Source of the DNA: Paralvinella palmiformis
Taxonomy: Eukaryota; Annelida; Polychaeta; Terebellida; Alvinellidae
Reading direction: 5' to 3'
Assembly: GCA_025642065.1 (NCBI GenBank)
Contig: JAODUP010000118.1
Coordinates: forward strand, 497,501-561,500
DNA: 64,000 bases
In this document: one piece after another, positions 35,280-45,639 of the stretch
Position numbering within the stretch: position 1 is the first letter of the stretch
Layout: every line of letters begins with the position of its first letter
Program-made: the position numbers and the translations under genes
Notes under the pieces: model-generated
Told to the model about the DNA's origin: nothing
Databases searched by the model: none
The model's input: only the letters and a program-made list of their open reading frames with translations

Positions 35280-36219
35280 CCAAAATACAGTAGGAGATGA
35301 ATGGTCCGAAGAAAGATCGGTAATGGAGAAGGTGGCCGCTCTATTGAGGTGTCCAGAAAGACCGGTAACCGGCCCATTGTGGACAGCCTTAGGACCGTCT
35401 GATTAGCTGGCTACACTCGATCAATGAGGAAACTTTCTCATTCCTTAAACACAATCAAAGCTCCAAGACTCGGACACGTCTGGAGAGAAATGAGGTCTGT
35501 TTTTTTTCGGTGGGGGGAAGGGGGGGGGGGGTAAGGTGCCGGGAGGAGGGAGGGAGTTGGAAGTTTTCTGGATTTTAAAATTTATAAATTTTCTACTCGT
35601 ACTCAATGTTCAGATCAGGGCCTCAAACCAACAGGGTCTCCGTGTTCGTGTTAGTCCAGGTGTGCGTTTATGTGTTTTATCAGTGTCGGATAAAGTACTG
35701 GCACAGAGAATCGTAAATAGTGAATACAAACTCTGAACGATTCATCAGGATACTCAACCCATAGAATGCTGACACATGTAGTGTGTACGCGTGTGTGTGC
35801 ATGCGTACATGCGTGCATGCGTAGTGTTAACGGCTGATATGAAAATGTACTGACACTGCCGAATTCGGTAATCAATTTGCTAATACATTATATATAGACC
35901 ATTCATCAGGGGTCACCTTTAAATTTATAGCATGTGTGGAGATGTTTGTTTGTTTGTTTGTTTGTTTGTTTACGTGGGTGGGTGTATGTGTCCCGGGATC
36001 TATGGCTCCATGTCACTCCGAGTCTCCATTTGTGTGCATTCATCCTGTACGAAGGCCGAGCGGGGAAGGGGGGGGGGAGATGTAGGGTAGGATGGTTGGC
36101 TGAGACATGTGACTTAATCAACGACTGCCTATTGGCAGACAATGGGCCTTCTGGATCCTCTTTTGCCGACGTCAGATTAAACCAATTGATCATCTCACCG
36201 GATTCCGGCCGCTGATAGA
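35280..36219. other. Non-coding stretch
   Basis: G runs lie at 35,512-35,532 and 36,067-36,079, with (TTTG)n at 35,944-35,970 and alternating GTGTGCATGCGT at 35,790-35,822. I see no gene. Confidence 0.6.
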
Positions 36220-36234
36220 CGCCACCTAGCGGTG
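36220..36234 (-). promoter_or_regulatory. CTCF-like motif
   Basis: The minus strand reads CACCGCTAGGTGGCG, close to the CTCF core CCRCTAGGTGGCR. Confidence 0.45.
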
Positions 36235-36367
36235 AGTAAAGGCCAGTTTTGTCTGGACTTCCTCCGGTCTTTGCTTGATGCGAGTAGCCGCGAGTCCGCG
36301 CGATGATGATAACTCGGTGGGTACATCATTATCTAATCGTGGCCGACGTGTTCTGGATACGACCAGG

Positions 36368-36445
36368 CGACGTGTCGTAGTTGGTTAGGGTACGCGTCGG
36401 ATATCCTGAGGTCCGGAGCAGTCCGATTCTGGTTGTCATTAGCGA
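36368..36445 (+). repeat. tRNA-like SINE head
   Basis: CGTAGTTGGTTAGGGTACGC resembles an A box, and GGTCCGGAGCAGTCCGATTC lies in the B-box position. It does not look like an intact tRNA. Confidence 0.4.
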
Positions 36446-36790
36446 TCCAGATGGGTCCGGTCTCCGGATACCCGCTTCTCATTTTATCTGGTACGTCATT
36501 GATGACGTCAGATCTATTGGATACGGTAGATTTAAGGTGTGCCAGACGGTTGTCACGTGGATTTATCCGTGATTATCGCGCGTAATCACGTGTCACCTAT
36601 TATCACATTTAATGCATGCGCATGTACACTTGTTTGCATATAGTGTCGTAAGGCATACATGCAGGCATACAACCACGCAGACCGACAAACCGACTGACTG
36701 ATGAATCACCCATATGTTGAATTCGTGATTTACAGCTCTCTGTGTCTCTGTGTTTTCGTCAGCCACTCACACATGCAACCTACAACATAT
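36446..36790. other. CpG-rich non-coding stretch
   Basis: TCCGGA (36,463), TGACGTCA (36,503) and two CACGTG words (36,550-36,595) are present. I see no gene. Confidence 0.55.
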
Positions 36791-36945
36791 TATTATTATT
36801 ATTATTAGTAGTAGTATAGTAGCAGCAGTAGTAGTAGTTGTAGTACTTAATAAAGTAATTTATAAGTACACTTCCACCTTGTGTGTGTGTGTGTGTGTGT
36901 GTGTTGTGCGCGCGCGCGCGCGCGCGCGCGTATGTGTGTGTCATA
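36789..36945. repeat. (ATT/AGT)n and (GT)n(CG)n microsatellites
   Basis: (TAT)n passes into TAG/CAG triplets (36,789-36,840). Then GT repeats (36,880-36,904) run into 11 CG steps and TATGTGTG. The (CG)n core is strongly Z-DNA-prone. Confidence 0.95.
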
Positions 36946-37019
36946 CAACATAATTTGGTAGCAAGTCTTTCACATAAACCTTTCTGGCCGTACATCCATA
37001 AATTACTTGATTCTTTGAG

Positions 37020-37470
37020 AATAACGACAAAATGCTAACGCAATTAAATCTCGTGAAGACAGTAAGAAAATAGGGAGAGAGCGTCACGTGACTATAACTA
37101 GCTCTCTGATTGGCTGAACGCGTTGCGGACGGCAGGCATGCTTACGTCATGAGATCGGTAAAAAGCGGCCATGTTTGACAAATGGCGGCCAGACGATCAA
37201 ACATCATACGTCAACACTGACCGATAGATGGTGTCGAGGGAGAAACCGGAAGTGGACATCTGTAGATCACGTGGTTTTGTTTATCCAAGAGATGGAACGC
37301 TGGCTACAGTATTCGCCGTAAGACGATTCAACTCTCGCCGTGTCACGTTGATTTAGTTCTTTTCTCGTTTCGTTTCCAGTTTCCGGTTCCACGTTTTCTT
37401 ATTGCTCCGTCACTAAACATGGCCGCCGTTTGTGAGTTGGAGTAAAATAATTAGACATCTTAGCGACTAA
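37020..37470. other. CpG-rich stretch with promoter-like words
   Basis: GTCACGTGAC (37,083), GATCACGTGG (37,266), CCGGAAGTG (37,247), two AATGGCGGCC/ATGGCCGCC YY1-like words (37,182 and 37,419) and GTTTCCGGTTCC are clustered. This resembles a TATA-less CpG promoter, but no exon could be attached. A weak CTCF-like word (CCGATAGATGGTGTC) lies at 37,220. Confidence 0.35.
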
Positions 37471-37477
37471 CTGTTGC

Positions 37478-37660
37478 ATGTGTGCATGTGTGTATGCGTG
37501 TGTGTGTGTGTGTGTGTGCGCGCGCGCGCGTGTTTGTCTATTAATCTGTCTATTAACTGTGTTTATCTGTCTCTCTGTCTGTGTATCTACCTGTCTGTCT
37601 GCCTGCCTGCCTGCCTGTCTGTCAGTCAGTCAGTCTGTCTGTCTATTCGTCTGTCTAGAA
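37478..37660. repeat. (TG)n(CG)n and (CTGT)n/(CTGC)n microsatellites
   Basis: Alternating TG/CG (37,478-37,535) is followed by CTGT, CTGC and CAGT tetranucleotide runs. Open frames on both strands are repeat-derived. Confidence 0.95.
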
Positions 37661-37727
37661 ATTTACTAGGAGACCGAACCCCTAGGAATGGCCCTTCATA
37701 CCGTCGTGTGTAACTGACCTGTGACAG

Positions 37728-37799
37728 GCTCCCCCCCCCCTCTCTCTGTATGTGTGTGTGTGTGTGCATGTATCTATGTATGTGTGTTGTGTGTGTGTG

Positions 37800-37858
<59 letters not shown>

Positions 37859-37935
37859 ATATTTCCTCGTACCCCCCATTTTCCAAAGCCCACCTTTCAA
37901 CAGACATTTTGCCACGGATCCCCCCCCCCCACTAA
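37728..37935. repeat. C-run, (TG)n and (CT)n microsatellite block
   Basis: C(10) is followed by (TC)n, (TG)n, (CT)n over about 50 bp and (GT)n, and another C(10) lies at 37,921-37,930. Confidence 0.95.
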
Positions 37936-38144
37936 GCCATTGTTCAAACGATGCCCCTAGCCCCGGGATGGGCCTTTCAATTAACATTGGCCAAACGTAA
38001 GCGCCTTTATCTGTCTCTTCTCCGGATAGCGGTCATACATTTTGCCGAGTTCCGGACAATTCCGGATACCCCAGAGTGTCCCGTGATCCATGGCGCGGTC
38101 TGACAGCGCTGACAGACCAAGACAAAGGGGCTCGCCTTTTGGGA

Positions 38145-38225
38145 GTTTGTCGCCATCGCATCCGCTCCGCTAGCCGGCGCTCTACCGGCTCGGCCAAATG
38201 GCCATATTGTCTGAGTTGGGCATCA
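38145..38225 (-). repeat. tRNA-like element
   Basis: The minus strand has TGGCCGAGCCGGTAGAGCGC, a good A box like that of type II tRNAs, but no convincing B box. It is probably a SINE head or tRNA pseudogene. Confidence 0.4.
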
Positions 38226-39000
38226 TTCCGGAGTGGCGTCCCCCGGATGGGTGCCCTCTGCCCGACCGAGGTACCCACCTGGGCGTCCCAACCTTTCCCA
38301 GATAGAGGTACACGTCTGTAGCTAGGACGCTATCCATCTTAGATCCGGGCCGCTGCCGGCTCCGAGGCTCGCCCTAGCCAGCCGTCCTTGAACTCACTCC
38401 CGGAAATATTTGCTAATGGTCACTTCCGGTTCCGGCTAACACTTGGTGGACCATTATGATGCTCATTAATATTTCACTTAGCGCCACCTCCCGTTGGTTA
38501 TGACGTAAAAGTCGCCCCGGAACAGCCGACGGGTATATACGGACCTTCTGGATTTTAGCGGAAGATCATTCCGGATCTTTTCCTCGACTTGTGTACCTGA
38601 GAATGTATTAGACCTCTGCCGTTTGTTGACGTACTAATTTCGTTCATTCCTTATATATCTTTCTTGTGCCGTTCTTTTCGCTTGTATCTCTCATCTTGTA
38701 TGTTGGCTTCCTTCGTATTTCTTCTATATTCTATGTCCGTTTTCTTGTCTCTATCTTGTATTTGTTTCTTCCTCTCTCGCGCATTGTTTCTATTGTGTCC
38801 TTTTGTTTTTCTCATTCATCATAGTTCCCTTCTTGTATATCTTGTTCCCTATTTCCTGTGTATATTGTTTCTATTCGTATCTGCTTTCTTGCATTTTGTT
38901 TCCGATCTTGTCTCATTTGTTCTTGGGATTTATTCTTGTGTTTTCGTGTTCTTGTGCTTTTGTTCATTTTTCTTAGTATTTTTGCTTTCCTAGCCTCGCT
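38226..39000. other. CpG-rich then T-rich non-coding stretch
   Basis: TCCGGA words occur at 38,227 and 38,570. From 38,640 to 39,000 the plus strand is strongly T/C-rich (CTTGT, TTCTT words), giving hydrophobic-looking open frames with no homology. Confidence 0.55.
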
Positions 39001-39018
39001 AACTCTTCATATTGTCTC

Positions 39019-39360
39019 CACGACCACCACCACAACCACCATCACCACCATCACCACCACCATCACTACCACAACCACCATCACCACCACCATCACCACC
39101 ATCACAACCACCATCACCAACACCAACACCATCACCACCACCACCACCACCATCACCATCACCACCACCATCACAACCATCACAACCATCACCAACACCA
39201 TCACCACCACCACCACCAACATCACCATCACCACCACCATCACAACCATCACAACCACCATCACTACCACCACCACCACCATCACTACCACCACCATCAC
39301 CACCACCACAACCATTACAACCACCAACACCAACACCAACATCATCATCATCACCCATCA
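39019..39360 (+). repeat. (CAC/CAT)n trinucleotide tract
   Basis: About 340 bp of CAC, CAT and CAA triplets with internal duplications (the ACCACCATCACCATCACC block repeats). It gives long Pro/Ser-, Thr/Ile- and Gly/Asp-rich open frames on both strands, which I do not annotate as genes. Confidence 0.95.
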
Positions 39361-39630
39361 TCACCATCAAACGCTTGTTATATTCCATTTCCTGCTTCTG
39401 CTCAAGGTCAAAAAGGTCACCTTTAGCTCTTGGAGTTACCTAACATTGCTTTGATTAATTAGTTCTCTTATCAAAGGTAATCCACTGACTTAAAAGGTAG
39501 ACCAAACCGATCTTCTGTAGGAGGAGAGGATCCAGAATCGATCACCTTTCCTGACATATAGCCGTCGTTCGAGACGGCACTATAGAGGTCACTCCGTCCG
39601 TATCACGCGGCCGTCGCGCATCGTCGCGAC

Positions 39631-39720
39631 GCACCGCGATTCGAACCCGGCAGGCCAGCCCGAGCCCGTACGCCTTCTATGACTAGAAGGCCACTCAACC
39701 GCCTGAGCCATCTCTGGCAC
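39631..39720 (-). repeat. tRNA-derived SINE head
   Basis: The minus strand has ATGGCTCAGGCGGTTGAGTG (A box) and CGGGTTCGAATCGCGG (B box) about 50 bp downstream. The arm between pairs abnormally (CCTTCTA/TAGAAGG with a 4 nt loop), so it is not a functional tRNA. The body may continue to about 39,590. Confidence 0.6.
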
Positions 39721-39847
39721 GCGAATCGCTCCATCATCGGAAACCAAACAAAGATCAACGATTTTTGACCGGAATGACCTTAGCGTGGAGGACTTAAAGG
39801 ATCCGGATATGAAGGCCCGGAAATAACGGGGGGAGGGTGGGGGATTG

Positions 39848-39864
39848 CCTCCAGAGGGCGCTGT
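39848..39864 (+). promoter_or_regulatory. CTCF-like motif
   Basis: CCTCCAGAGGGCGCTGT is a near-perfect CTCF core (CCASNAGRGGGCRCTG-type). Confidence 0.5.
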
Positions 39865-40310
39865 ACCGTCGGAGAGCAGAAAACAATAAAAGCCGTTCCG
39901 TAGAAGTGACGTTTTGTTGATTAGCAAGAAAAAGGCCAACGCCATTTTTCTTCATTCTACTTCAATTCCGGGGCGTTTCTGTGCCCGCTGATGCCCCGCA
40001 GATGTGGGGCGGGCGGCGGATGCGGGGTCTGAACGAGTCGGCGGGGAGGGAGGATGTTATGGGTAAGTATGGATAGGCTCGGAGACAGCCATCCGGATAC
40101 GAATAGATGAGAGCGAGACGGAGGGCTTGGCCCGACTGTACCTGGTCTTGGCCTAAAGTTGACATCAACGAATCAGAGATGACATGATGACAGTCGGATG
40201 TCATCTTTTGGTGGCTTCCCGACGGTAATGGGGGGTGAGATGTCGGCGGGTAGGGTTAAGTGGGGCGGAGTGGGGGCATTAATACCATCCCACCCATCCC
40301 ACTACCTAAC

Positions 40311-40380
40311 ATACGTACGTACGTACGTACGTACGTGCGTATGTACGTACGCACGCACGTACACACGCACGTACGCACTC
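40311..40380. repeat. (ACGT)n palindromic microsatellite
   Basis: About 70 bp of ACGT repeats shade into GCAC/ACGC variants. ACGT is self-complementary, so the tract can fold back on itself. Confidence 0.95.
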
Positions 40381-40509
40381 TATTATTACTATTGTCACCA
40401 ACGGTTGGACAACCATCCCCGGCCCTGAGCAGCCTTAGAAGGTTCATGGAGACCAAGGATATACAGAGGCTAGGGTTGATGACATATAGTAATATCAGCC
40501 CCCCACCCC

Positions 40510-40580
40510 CACCCCATCTCTCTGTCTCCCCCCTCTGTCTGTATCCCCCCTCTCTCTGTGTGTGTGTGTGTTTGTGTGTG
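40510..40580. repeat. C-rich and (GT)n tract
   Basis: CCCC/CTCT runs are followed by TGTGTGTGTGTGTTTGTGTGTG. No gene. Confidence 0.9.
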
Positions 40581-40710
40581 TTGGGAGTGGGGGGTTACTG
40601 GGCTACAAAATTACAGGTCAGTTTTCGAATTCAAATGTTTCATCTGATCATTCTCAGTAACCAATACAAATTTGCTTCTGGACCATATGTCTTATAGGAA
40701 TGCTCACTCT

Positions 40711-41143
40711 ACCACTCACTCACTCACTCACTCACTCACTCACTCACTCACTCACTCACTCACTCACTCACTCACTCACTCACTCACTCACTCACTCACT
40801 CACTCACTCACTCACTCACTCACTCACTCACTCACTCACTCACTCACTCACTCACTCACTCACTCACTCACTCACTCACCACCACCACCACCACTCACCC
40901 CACTCACTCACCACCACTCCCACTCACTCACTCACCATCACCACTCACCACTCACTCACCACCACCACTCACCACCACCACCACTCCCACCACTCACCAC
41001 TCACTCACTCACTCACTCACTCACTCACTCACTCACTCACTCACTCACTCACTCACTCACTCACTCACTCACTCACTCACTCACTCACTCACTCACTCAC
41101 TCACTCACTCACTCACTCACTCACTCACTCACTCACTCACTCA
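40711..41143 (+). repeat. (ACTC)n double tract with CAC-rich centre
   Basis: An ACTC tract of about 165 bp (40,712-40,878) and another of about 145 bp (40,998-41,143) flank a 120 bp CCA/CTC-rich centre. The Thr-His-Ser-Leu frames of up to 204 codons are repeat artefacts. Confidence 0.97.
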
Positions 41144-41499
41144 TATACGTGATTACTTGTGTATGGGTGGCGTGTAGCCAGAGAGAAGATCATTATGTTA
41201 CATCCTCCTCTTCTGATGGGTGGTCGGGTGTCTGGGTGTCTGGGTGGTGTCACTGGTCTAGTGGAAGAGAAATATCGCTCATATAATTAATTTTTTCCAC
41301 AAAATTTTAATATATCGGAATTTTAATTATCTTTCTATAATTTCAACACCACGAGAGCTCACGACATAATATCTGCAACCAAATATTTACTTGACAGCTG
41401 TTTCTAAATCATAATATATGGGACTAGAAACACGAGACGGAAGTCTGTTATAATGGGAGAAACAGAGCTAGATATTTCTTAGTCAATGTTATAATACCC

Positions 41500-41501
41500 T
41501 C

Positions 41502-41549
<48 letters not shown>

Positions 41550-41550
41550 T

Positions 41551-41583
<33 letters not shown>

Positions 41584-41585
41584 GG
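41500..41585. repeat. (CT)n-(GT)n-(CT)n microsatellite
   Basis: CT repeats are interrupted by a (GT)10 block, then followed by a G-run. Confidence 0.95.
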
Positions 41586-41905
41586 TTGGGGGGTTGGGGG
41601 GAGGTTGGGATTTGACCCGTACCACGGCCGGAAATGACCCGTGGACTGGCACGGAGATAATGGCTTTCACCCTATCCGTCCATCGGACGAGATCCAGAAG
41701 GTCAGGAGCCAGACAGGGGTCACTGAGCAGCTGTCGGTCTGCGGGGACCAGTCACGAGCCATAATGCAAGCTTCGGAGTCTCGTCTTCAGTAACGCGCCG
41801 TCTGATTGGACGTTGCTCTGTAACCATGGCGACCCCGCGGGCAGCGGAGCGCCTCGTGGGTGACGCCGACCTGTCGGTTTTGGTAATGATGTCGAGAGAA
41901 TGGCA

Positions 41906-41907
<2 letters not shown>

Positions 41908-41939
<32 letters not shown>

Positions 41940-42045
41940 GGAACAATCTGAAAAGTCCAAGAATGTGTGTGTGTGTGTTAGGACAATCGGAAAAGTCCAA
42001 ATGTGTGTGTGTGTGCGTGTGTGTGCGTGTGTGTGTGTGTGTGAG
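41908..42045. repeat. (GT)n tract with a duplicated spacer
   Basis: GGAACAATCTGAAAAGTCCA and GGACAATCGGAAAAGTCCA are two copies of a spacer embedded in three (GT)n blocks. This is a tandem duplication of a GT-flanked unit. Confidence 0.85.
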
Positions 42046-42714
42046 TATATATCCCCCCCACTGACTCCACCCCCCACCCACACGATTTCATATCGAGTTA
42101 ATCCATATCAGTAAAGATTAATATCAAATTATGTATATTATGGTTAGATAGTATCATTTGATATGGGTCTATCGTTTATATGGGTGAGTTCGTCGGGTTG
42201 GGGGGGGGGGGGATGGGTGATACTTTCAGCCACCGTGTTATTCTGCCTTGGGTGCTGGGTTGAGATCCTCAGTTAATCAGTGCACGCCAAAGTCAACAAG
42301 CCAATCACCCATTATAAACCTAATATTCAACCCACCCAACGAACCACCCACCCATCCGCGGAGTGTAGGACTTACCCACTCAAGGTCGAAAAGACTCAGA
42401 CAACATAAGACGCTAACAGCCTAAGGAGAACGATATCCAGATGGCCAATTTGACCAGTCACCAGGCGGCGTAACCGGAGCTGGAGTCCTGCGACAATCCA
42501 GACGAGAAGTCGGCGACCGAAAGACGACAAATTCAATATTTGTTGTGGGCAAACTTAGCCCGAATCGTCATTATACGGCGACGAGCAATCCTGGTAATCC
42601 GGAACAGAGCCACCCGGTGATATATCTCCGTATTCTGGATCATCAGTGGAGAGTGGCTCTCTAACCACATTAAGGCGATCCTGATTGTCCTAGTGGGAGT
42701 CATTGGAGATGGCC

Positions 42715-43510
42715 CGAAGTGATCCCCGTATGAGCTGGCCCGATCACCCAGCCACCTAGATACTTGCCTACACATTATTACCCAGTCACCTAGTTGCCTA
42801 CCCAGACACACATCACCCAGTCACCTAGAACACATAAACACGTCACCCATTAATCGACATGGGTACCCACACGTCACCCACTAACTGAAACATCCACTCA
42901 TACATCACCCCAGTAACCTACCAGAAAATTACCTTGGCATTTAAATACCCAGCTAATTATCACCCAATTGCTGATATAACACCCAAACCGTCCATCAAAC
43001 AGTAATTTCGAAAACTAAACCCACCTATGACCTAGATAATATTCACCTGCACTTTTACCCAACTAGACTAGACATCCACCCACACATAGATAGCAATCTA
43101 TAAACACCCAATCACCTAGATGCTACCAGTACCCTGTCACAGATAGATATTTCCACCTTCCTGCTCAACTGGGTACTTACCCAATCTATCTAGATACTTC
43201 CATACGCCTCCCAATTATTTACAGTGATGGCGAGTAAGTAATACTTAATTACTCATGCACCACCCAATCATCAATATGTATTTCTGCATGCCACCCAGTC
43301 ATATAAACGCCAGCACCCAATGATCACCTAAATATCTATACATACACAACTTCTCCAGTCCGTTCACCCACCCGATCCAGTAACTGTCGTAGACTTTTAT
43401 CCACCACCCAATCATTTAGATACTCATCAACCATCACTCTGTCATCTAGACATCTATTCACCCAACCCACCCAGTACTCATTTACCTAGATACTCACCAA
43501 TCCTGCTTTA
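42715..43510 (+). repeat. Degenerate minisatellite with CACCCAGTCACCTAGATACT unit
   Basis: About 800 bp in which CACCCA(G/A)TCACCTAGATACT-like units of 25-35 bp recur at irregular spacing. The plus strand is C/A-rich. I see no gene in or around it. Confidence 0.7.
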
Positions 43511-44780
43511 GACAGACAGTCATCACGTGATGTTTGTATCTCCGGACGGCCGAAGGGAGTTACTTGCTTGGATTGCCCGCTTGTCTCTCCGGATCGCCGC
43601 TAGAGGCGCCACGATATCGGCGACTCACCTGAAGCGGAATGATTTGGAGATGGCGTCGCGGTCTGAGATCAAAAGGCGGCGTTTGTCGAGAAGTTAACTC
43701 GTTGTCCAGGAAACTGATCAACGACCAGGATCGGTCTAATGAAGCCTGATCCGTGTGTAGCCGGACTGCCAGAGTGAATTGTCCTATCCCGGGACTGAGA
43801 CGGCGGGGGGGGGGGGTAAGGGCGGGAATATTCAGGGCTGGAGTACAGAGCTAGATGAATGAAGGAGATTCAGGGCTGAAGCAAAGAAGGTCGAGTCGAC
43901 CCGTCCTGGGATTCCCTACCGGAGTGGCAGGGCCGCCCGCCTTCACCGGGCTATCTGAAGCCGGGATCGCCGACATCATTATTGGTCTCAGCTGATCCGG
44001 AAAGATATCGCCGAGAAGAGGACGGATTAGGAAGCCAAACCCGAGATGGTTATCTCGCGGCTATCCTGGACACTGAGTTGTCCCTCAATTTGCCTTCGTT
44101 TCCCGCCGTTTATTGGTGACAGGATCAGTCACCGAGAGGGAGGACGGAGGACTGCCCGATGGGAAGGGACCAATCTCCGGTAGCTGGTCGTCCGCTTCGT
44201 TTCCAGTGCGCACACGCGAAACGATCCGGAATAAACGACCAGAAGGAGACGGCGTCGATCGGTCAGCCATACCGTAACGTGCTGCCCTCTGACGGACAAC
44301 AAATCACATTCTGCACGTTATTGGTAGGGGCGTGTTCGAGATTTTGGTGATCTGAGCTCAGCCAACCAATCACACCCCCCCCGCCCCTCATTCCCTCTAC
44401 ACAGATATATACATATCGGGCAATTCGATTAACGAAGCTGGACTCCCACAAACGTGGAGCACAGGGAGGTTGCCCCGGTACGGTATAACCCCAAAAGTGG
44501 AGTTTGTGGGTCGGATATTTTGTGTGATTTTGTTGCACATTTATCGAGGGGATGCATTTCAGGATAGTTCGCTATTTATTTCCCCCGATGAATCGTCCAT
44601 ATTTTGTAACCGTGAATTTTTGTTCTCTGCGCCAGTGCCTTTTTACACACTAGTAAAATAGCGAGAAATTCAGAAACAGGGGTATTATGTGAGAGAACAT
44701 GGCCTGTATATATTCGCTGATAAATCTCTGAGACGAAATGAGTAAACTTTTCATTTCCTGTGCCAGTGCCTTTATATTCA
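43511..44780. other. CpG-rich non-coding stretch
   Basis: TCCGGA occurs at 43,541, 43,588, 43,996 and 44,225. A G(13) run lies near 43,805. A degenerate CTCF-like word, CCGCTAGAGGCGCCAC, lies near 43,597. Two similar phrases, GCGCCAGTGCCTTTTTACAC (44,630) and GTGCCAGTGCCTTTATATTC (44,760), form a short diverged repeat. No gene called. Confidence 0.5.
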
Positions 44781-44973
44781 CTACTAACACACACACACAC
44801 ACACATACACACCGACAGACCCGAGCCATCAATATTCCCGGACCGTCTGTGTCCTGTCTGGGTCGCCGTAACAAGTCTTCAGGATCACTGACATTCATAT
44901 TTCTGGAGCGTCATTCTCCGGCTTTGTTCGTCCACAATCACGTGTAATCAGTCCGGTAATGACGTGCTATCAT

Positions 44974-44990
44974 GGCCGCTAGATGGCGTG
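44974..44990 (+). promoter_or_regulatory. CTCF-like motif
   Basis: GGCCGCTAGATGGCGTG matches CCGCTAGATGGCG, the strongest form of the core seen in this window. Confidence 0.5.
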
Positions 44991-45114
44991 GAGCTCGGCC
45001 GAGTTTTAATTTGACTAGCGCTGACAGGTCGTAATTTCCTCCAAGGTTTTGGCAATGGGATTTGATGGCCGCGCTAGGAAATTAAACGCGGATTAGGGTT
45101 TCCCCGCTGCGGGC

Positions 45115-45230
45115 TAACCAACCACCCAACGATCCACCCACCCAATCGGCCGACCGACCGACCACCCAGGCATCCATCCACCCTACCAATCAGCCACCCA
45201 CCCTCCCACCGATACGCCCACCCCATCACC
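45115..45230 (+). repeat. CCAC/CCGA-rich low-complexity tract
   Basis: ACCAACCACCCAACGATCCA and similar phrases form a pyrimidine-rich degenerate repeat. Related sequence occurs at 45,640-45,720. Confidence 0.7.
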
Positions 45231-45251
45231 TGTTCGTGGAAATGTCGAAGA

Positions 45252-45404
45252 TTATCTTCCGCACGCTGTCATTACCTCGCAATTTGTGTCTCGTTTTCCC
45301 TGATTGAGGAACGACCGCCCTCTCGGATCCCGAATGCGTTCCACCAGTAGCCATATTGCGTTCTGGATCGCATTCGGATGGATCTTCTTGATGAAAGCCT
45401 CCAT
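45252..45404 (-). CDS. Unassigned short ORF / candidate exon
   Basis: An ATG at 45404 opens 50 codons reading MEAFIKKIHPNAIQNAIWLL, then VERIRDPRGRSFLNQGKRDT and NCEVMTACGR. A good donor (GCGAG|gtaatg) lies within, after NC. Two other minus frames are also open over 45,226-45,511, and an acceptor-like ttgccttag precedes them, so the whole block could be an exon in any of three frames. No family is recognised. Confidence 0.2.
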   Translation of the reverse strand: MEAFIKKIHPNAIQNAIWLLVERIRDPRGRSFLNQGKRDTNCEVMTACGR

Positions 45405-45639
45405 TTGTCATCGGTTCCGCGTGTGTCGTCGCCACTGTTGATAATCTTCTTGGTCGACCGTCTTTGACCTTCAAAGTCTACTCTAAGGCAAGTTGTCCGC
45501 ACCCAGCTCACCTACACACCCAGTCATCTATACGTACCCACCTTTGCTCGTACCCAGCTCACGTTCCTTCAACTAGACTCCGAGAATGCACTCCCGTTTA
45601 GCAAAGCACACAAAAGGCACCCATCTTTCAATCCTTCCC

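Noticed and set aside
38858..39454. 198-codon plus-strand frame and Gly/Asp- and Val/Met-rich minus frames
   Set aside because: All are readings of the (CAC/CAT)n repeat at 39.02-39.36 kb; every frame is open because the repeat lacks stop codons.
39631..39720. Functional tRNA gene on the minus strand
   Set aside because: A and B boxes are present but the anticodon arm does not fold normally and no acceptor stem could be paired; a SINE head is more likely.
40672..41286. 204-codon Thr-His-Ser-Leu frame
   Set aside because: It is a translation of the (ACTC)n microsatellite, not a protein gene.
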